A DNA stretch of 8,605 nucleotides from VMCP01 sp964592635 (GTDB taxonomy: Bacteria; Bacteroidota; Bacteroidia; NS11-12g; UBA955), in assembly GCA_964592635.1 (NCBI GenBank), contig CAZQFZ010000094.1, positions 1 to 8,605 of the forward strand, read 5' to 3'. This document shows, piece by piece, positions 6,738 to 8,605 of this stretch. The stretch's first letter is position 1; every line of letters begins with the position of its first letter. The notes below the pieces were generated by a model, which was not told the DNA's origin, ran no database searches, and saw only the letters and a program-made list of their open reading frames with translations. The position numbers were made by a program, and so were the translations under genes.

Positions 6738-8161
6738 AACTGGAAATATATAAATGTGGCCTTATCCTGGATACCAAACTTCATAAATACCCAAAGAATG
6801 AGTACTAAATATACAGTATTTTTCACTAAATTACCTCTAAAAACCAAGGGACTTCTTGCGTCTTTTCGCTGAATCCAATCCAATACAAACATCAACAAAA
6901 TAGAAATCCAAATCATTGGCTCCACGGAAAAATTTAATGATTCTATTTTACCACAACTCAAAATATACCCTACCGCATCCCCCAATGTTTCAGCCCTAAA
7001 AAAGATCCAAGCAATCGTTACAAAGGTGAATGTACTCAGCATTTGGAAAAGTTCTTTTAATGTTGGTAATGCTCTGTCTTGTGCTACAACATCTGTAGTG
7101 TAGCGGCGGTTTCGGTTCAATAATAACAATGGCAAGAATCCGCAGGCATGAATGAATCCCCATGCAATGAAATTCCAACTGGCTCCGTGCCAAAATCCGC
7201 TGACTAAGAAAATGATGAATGTGTTTCTTACGGCTTTCCATTTGCCCGACTTTGATCCGCCGAGGGGGATGTACAAATAGTCTCTGAACCAAGACGATAA
7301 AGAAATGTGCCACCTACGCCAGAATTCTGCAATGTCTCGACTAAAATAAGGAAATTTAAAATTCGAAAGCAATTCAAATCCGAACAGTTTCGCCGTTCCC
7401 AATGCTATGTCTGAATATCCCGAAAAGTCCCCATAAATCTGAAAGCTGAACGCGATGGCTCCGATGATCAAGGTTATCCCGCTTTCGTGCTGGTAGTTTC
7501 CGAAGATGGCATCTACTGTGGGAGCTAAACTGTCGGCAATCACCACTTTCTTGAACATTCCCCAAAGCATCAATCTACATCCTTCAACTGCTTGGGAGTA
7601 ATTGAACATTCTCTGTTTTTGCACCTGAGGAAGCAGATGACTTGCCCTTTCTATGGGACCTGCGACCAACAACGGAAAGAAACTCACAAATACAGCATAG
7701 TCCACAAAGTTCTTCACCGGTGTTTGTTGTCCGCGATAAATATCAAACACATACGACATTCCATGGAACGTGTAAAACGATATTCCCACAGGAAGCGCAA
7801 TGTTCAGCATTACTGGGTTGGTATGTAGACCAATTAGTTCGAGTCCTGCTTGAAATTGTTCTGCAAAAAAGTTGTAATACTTAAATACACCCAGTATTCC
7901 CAAATTATTAATAACACTTAGCCAAAGGAAAAACTTCGCTTTCTTTCTGTTAGGGGATGCTACACTGAATCCATAAGTGTAATCTAATAGAGTACTCAGC
8001 ATTAAAAGTCCCATGAACTTCCAACTCCACCATCCGTAGAAGAAATAACTCGCAACCAATACCAAGGCATTCTGCCATATCAGTTTTTTGTTAAATACAA
8101 ACCAATACGGCGCGAAGACTATGGGAAGGAAAAGTAGAAATTCGAAACTGTTAAAGAGCAT
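6734..8161 (-). CDS. MBOAT family O-acyltransferase, AlgI-like
   Basis: This 475-residue polytopic membrane protein is of normal length for AlgI-like MBOATs. These use a cytoplasmic acyl donor and pass the acyl group, usually acetyl, across the inner membrane for polysaccharide O-acylation. Diagnostic features are the start MLFNSFEFLLFLPIVFAPYW, LPVGISFYTFHGMSY (123-137), AGPIERASHLLPQ (167-179), GDFSGYSDIALG (244-255), FWRRWHISLSSWFRDYLYIP (280-299, with H285), and SGFWHGASWNFIAWG (321-335) with the near-invariant H325. It ends in IYFQF, a common MBOAT C-terminus. Start: ATG at 8161, overlapping the upstream SGNH-like gene by 11 bp; the stop overlaps the downstream SGNH-like gene by 4 bp. 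The three are thus almost certainly one operon. The gene is less AT-rich than both SGNH-like neighbours. Acyl donor and target sugar are not readable from the sequence. Confidence 0.95.
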   Translation of the reverse strand: MLFNSFEFLLFLPIVFAPYWFVFNKKLIWQNALVLVASYFFYGWWSWKFMGLLMLSTLLDYTYGFSVASPNRKKAKFFLWLSVINNLGILGVFKYYNFFAEQFQAGLELIGLHTNPVMLNIALPVGISFYTFHGMSYVFDIYRGQQTPVKNFVDYAVFVSFFPLLVAGPIERASHLLPQVQKQRMFNYSQAVEGCRLMLWGMFKKVVIADSLAPTVDAIFGNYQHESGITLIIGAIAFSFQIYGDFSGYSDIALGTAKLFGFELLSNFKFPYFSRDIAEFWRRWHISLSSWFRDYLYIPLGGSKSGKWKAVRNTFIIFLVSGFWHGASWNFIAWGFIHACGFLPLLLLNRNRRYTTDVVAQDRALPTLKELFQMLSTFTFVTIAWIFFRAETLGDAVGYILSCGKIESLNFSVEPMIWISILLMFVLDWIQRKDARSPLVFRGNLVKNTVYLVLILWVFMKFGIQDKATFIYFQF

Positions 8162-8605
8162 TTATACTTTTAGAAAACATAGACATGAATTTAAATGATC
8201 CCTTTTCATTTAGATGAGTCTGATCTGAGAACAAATGAATTGAAAATTTTGGATATTGAATAACCCTAAAACCATTCTTCTCCAATTTTTCTTTAAAATA
8301 AATTTGACCACTTAATTCGTTTTCACTAAAAGTAGGTGGAAAAACAAAAATTACAACTACTTTTTCATTTTTACATAGTTCTACGAGTTTATTCTTGAAT
8401 TCATCGACCACAGGATGAAAGTTTATTTTACTCTCTTCCACGTTGTAGTGGTGCTTTTTGTTTTTTAAAATTTCACTTAAATCCTGTTGTTCAAAGTAAA
8501 AATTACCTTCATTAAATTTTATCTTTTGTAATATTGAACTGCTTTTGTAATTATCAAAAATTTTTAAAGCGTTTGAAAAAAAATTATTTCTATACAAATA
8601 AGGAA
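8151..8605 (-). CDS. C-terminal part of a second SGNH-like protein (5' end outside window)
   Basis: The reading frame is open from its stop at 8151 to the right edge. A TTG at 8597 is the outermost possible start inside the window, but the frame continues past it without a stop, so the true start probably lies beyond 8605. About 151 residues are visible. They include a hydrophobic strand with proline, VVVIFVFPPTF, and near the end FSDQTHLNEKGSFKFMSMF, which carries the D-x-x-H pair (followed by L-N) of SGNH-like hydrolases and matches in layout the DPGHLN block of the gene at 5811-6737. The nucleophile block would be in the missing N-terminal half, so a full domain cannot be confirmed. Its end overlaps the MBOAT start by 11 bp, supporting a joint role in polysaccharide O-acylation. 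It is strongly AT-rich (13 of 60 bases are G or C at 8341-8400). Confidence 0.65.
   Translation of the reverse strand, partial: PYLYRNNFFSNALKIFDNYKSSSILQKIKFNEGNFYFEQQDLSEILKNKKHHYNVEESKINFHPVVDEFKNKLVELCKNEKVVVIFVFPPTFSENELSGQIYFKEKLEKNGFRVIQYPKFSIHLFSDQTHLNEKGSFKFMSMFSKSINAL

Noticed and set aside
7374..7884. Several other open frames of 63-80 codons on both strands inside the MBOAT gene.
   Set aside because: They are shadows of a strongly conserved MBOAT frame and have no recognisable domain or start context.
1..8605. Search by eye for CRISPR arrays, tRNA genes, tandem repeats, insertion-sequence ends and a toxin-antitoxin or phage-defence module.
   Set aside because: No regularly spaced repeats, cloverleaf-like segments, transposase motifs or defence-type domains were seen, and the genes leave almost no non-coding space.

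Overview
The window looks like part of a surface-polysaccharide (exopolysaccharide or O-antigen type) locus from a member of the Bacteroidota. Three things point there: the AT-rich sequence, candidate promoters of the Bacteroidota TTTG / TAnnTTTG type, and the gene content (a DUF1800-DUF1501 pair, an AlgI-like MBOAT with SGNH-like partners, and sugar-assembly enzymes). The taxonomic call is inference; there is no rRNA or other marker gene. The window is almost entirely coding. No gap between genes exceeds 60 bases, and no tRNA, rRNA, CRISPR array, insertion sequence or transposon was seen.

Layout: (1) Minus strand, 3359 down to 131: a tightly packed group reading NAD-dependent sugar epimerase/reductase, then a GT4 glycosyltransferase, then a GT2 glycosyltransferase. 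Spacing is 0 bp and then an 8-bp overlap. About 57 bp downstream of the GT2 gene a further minus-strand gene appears to start at 73 and run off the left edge. Its first 24 residues resemble the N-terminus of membrane-bound WbpM/PglF/CapD-type UDP-sugar 4,6-dehydratases. (2) Plus strand, 3399 to 5836: a two-gene operon with a 4-bp ATGA overlap, encoding a DUF1800 protein and an exported DUF1501 protein. (3) Minus strand, right edge down to 5811: the C-terminal part of an SGNH-like protein, an MBOAT O-acyltransferase, and a second, membrane-anchored SGNH-like protein, overlapping by 11 and 4 bp.

A likely joint picture is as follows. The dehydratase and SDR reductase would supply a 6-deoxy amino sugar nucleotide, and the GT4 and GT2 enzymes would add sugars to a lipid-linked repeat unit on the cytoplasmic face. 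The MBOAT would pass acyl (probably acetyl) groups across the membrane to the SGNH-like proteins for polysaccharide O-acylation. The DUF1800/DUF1501 pair sits between these modules in opposite orientation. Its function is not established, and its place here is either a chance insertion or a link to envelope or polysaccharide metabolism. It is divergent from the glycosyltransferase group (39-bp gap) and convergent with the acylation group (26-bp overlap of coding ends).

Nothing here is clearly a new system. The points most worth following are the DUF1800/DUF1501 pair embedded in a polysaccharide locus and the MBOAT flanked by two different SGNH-like proteins.
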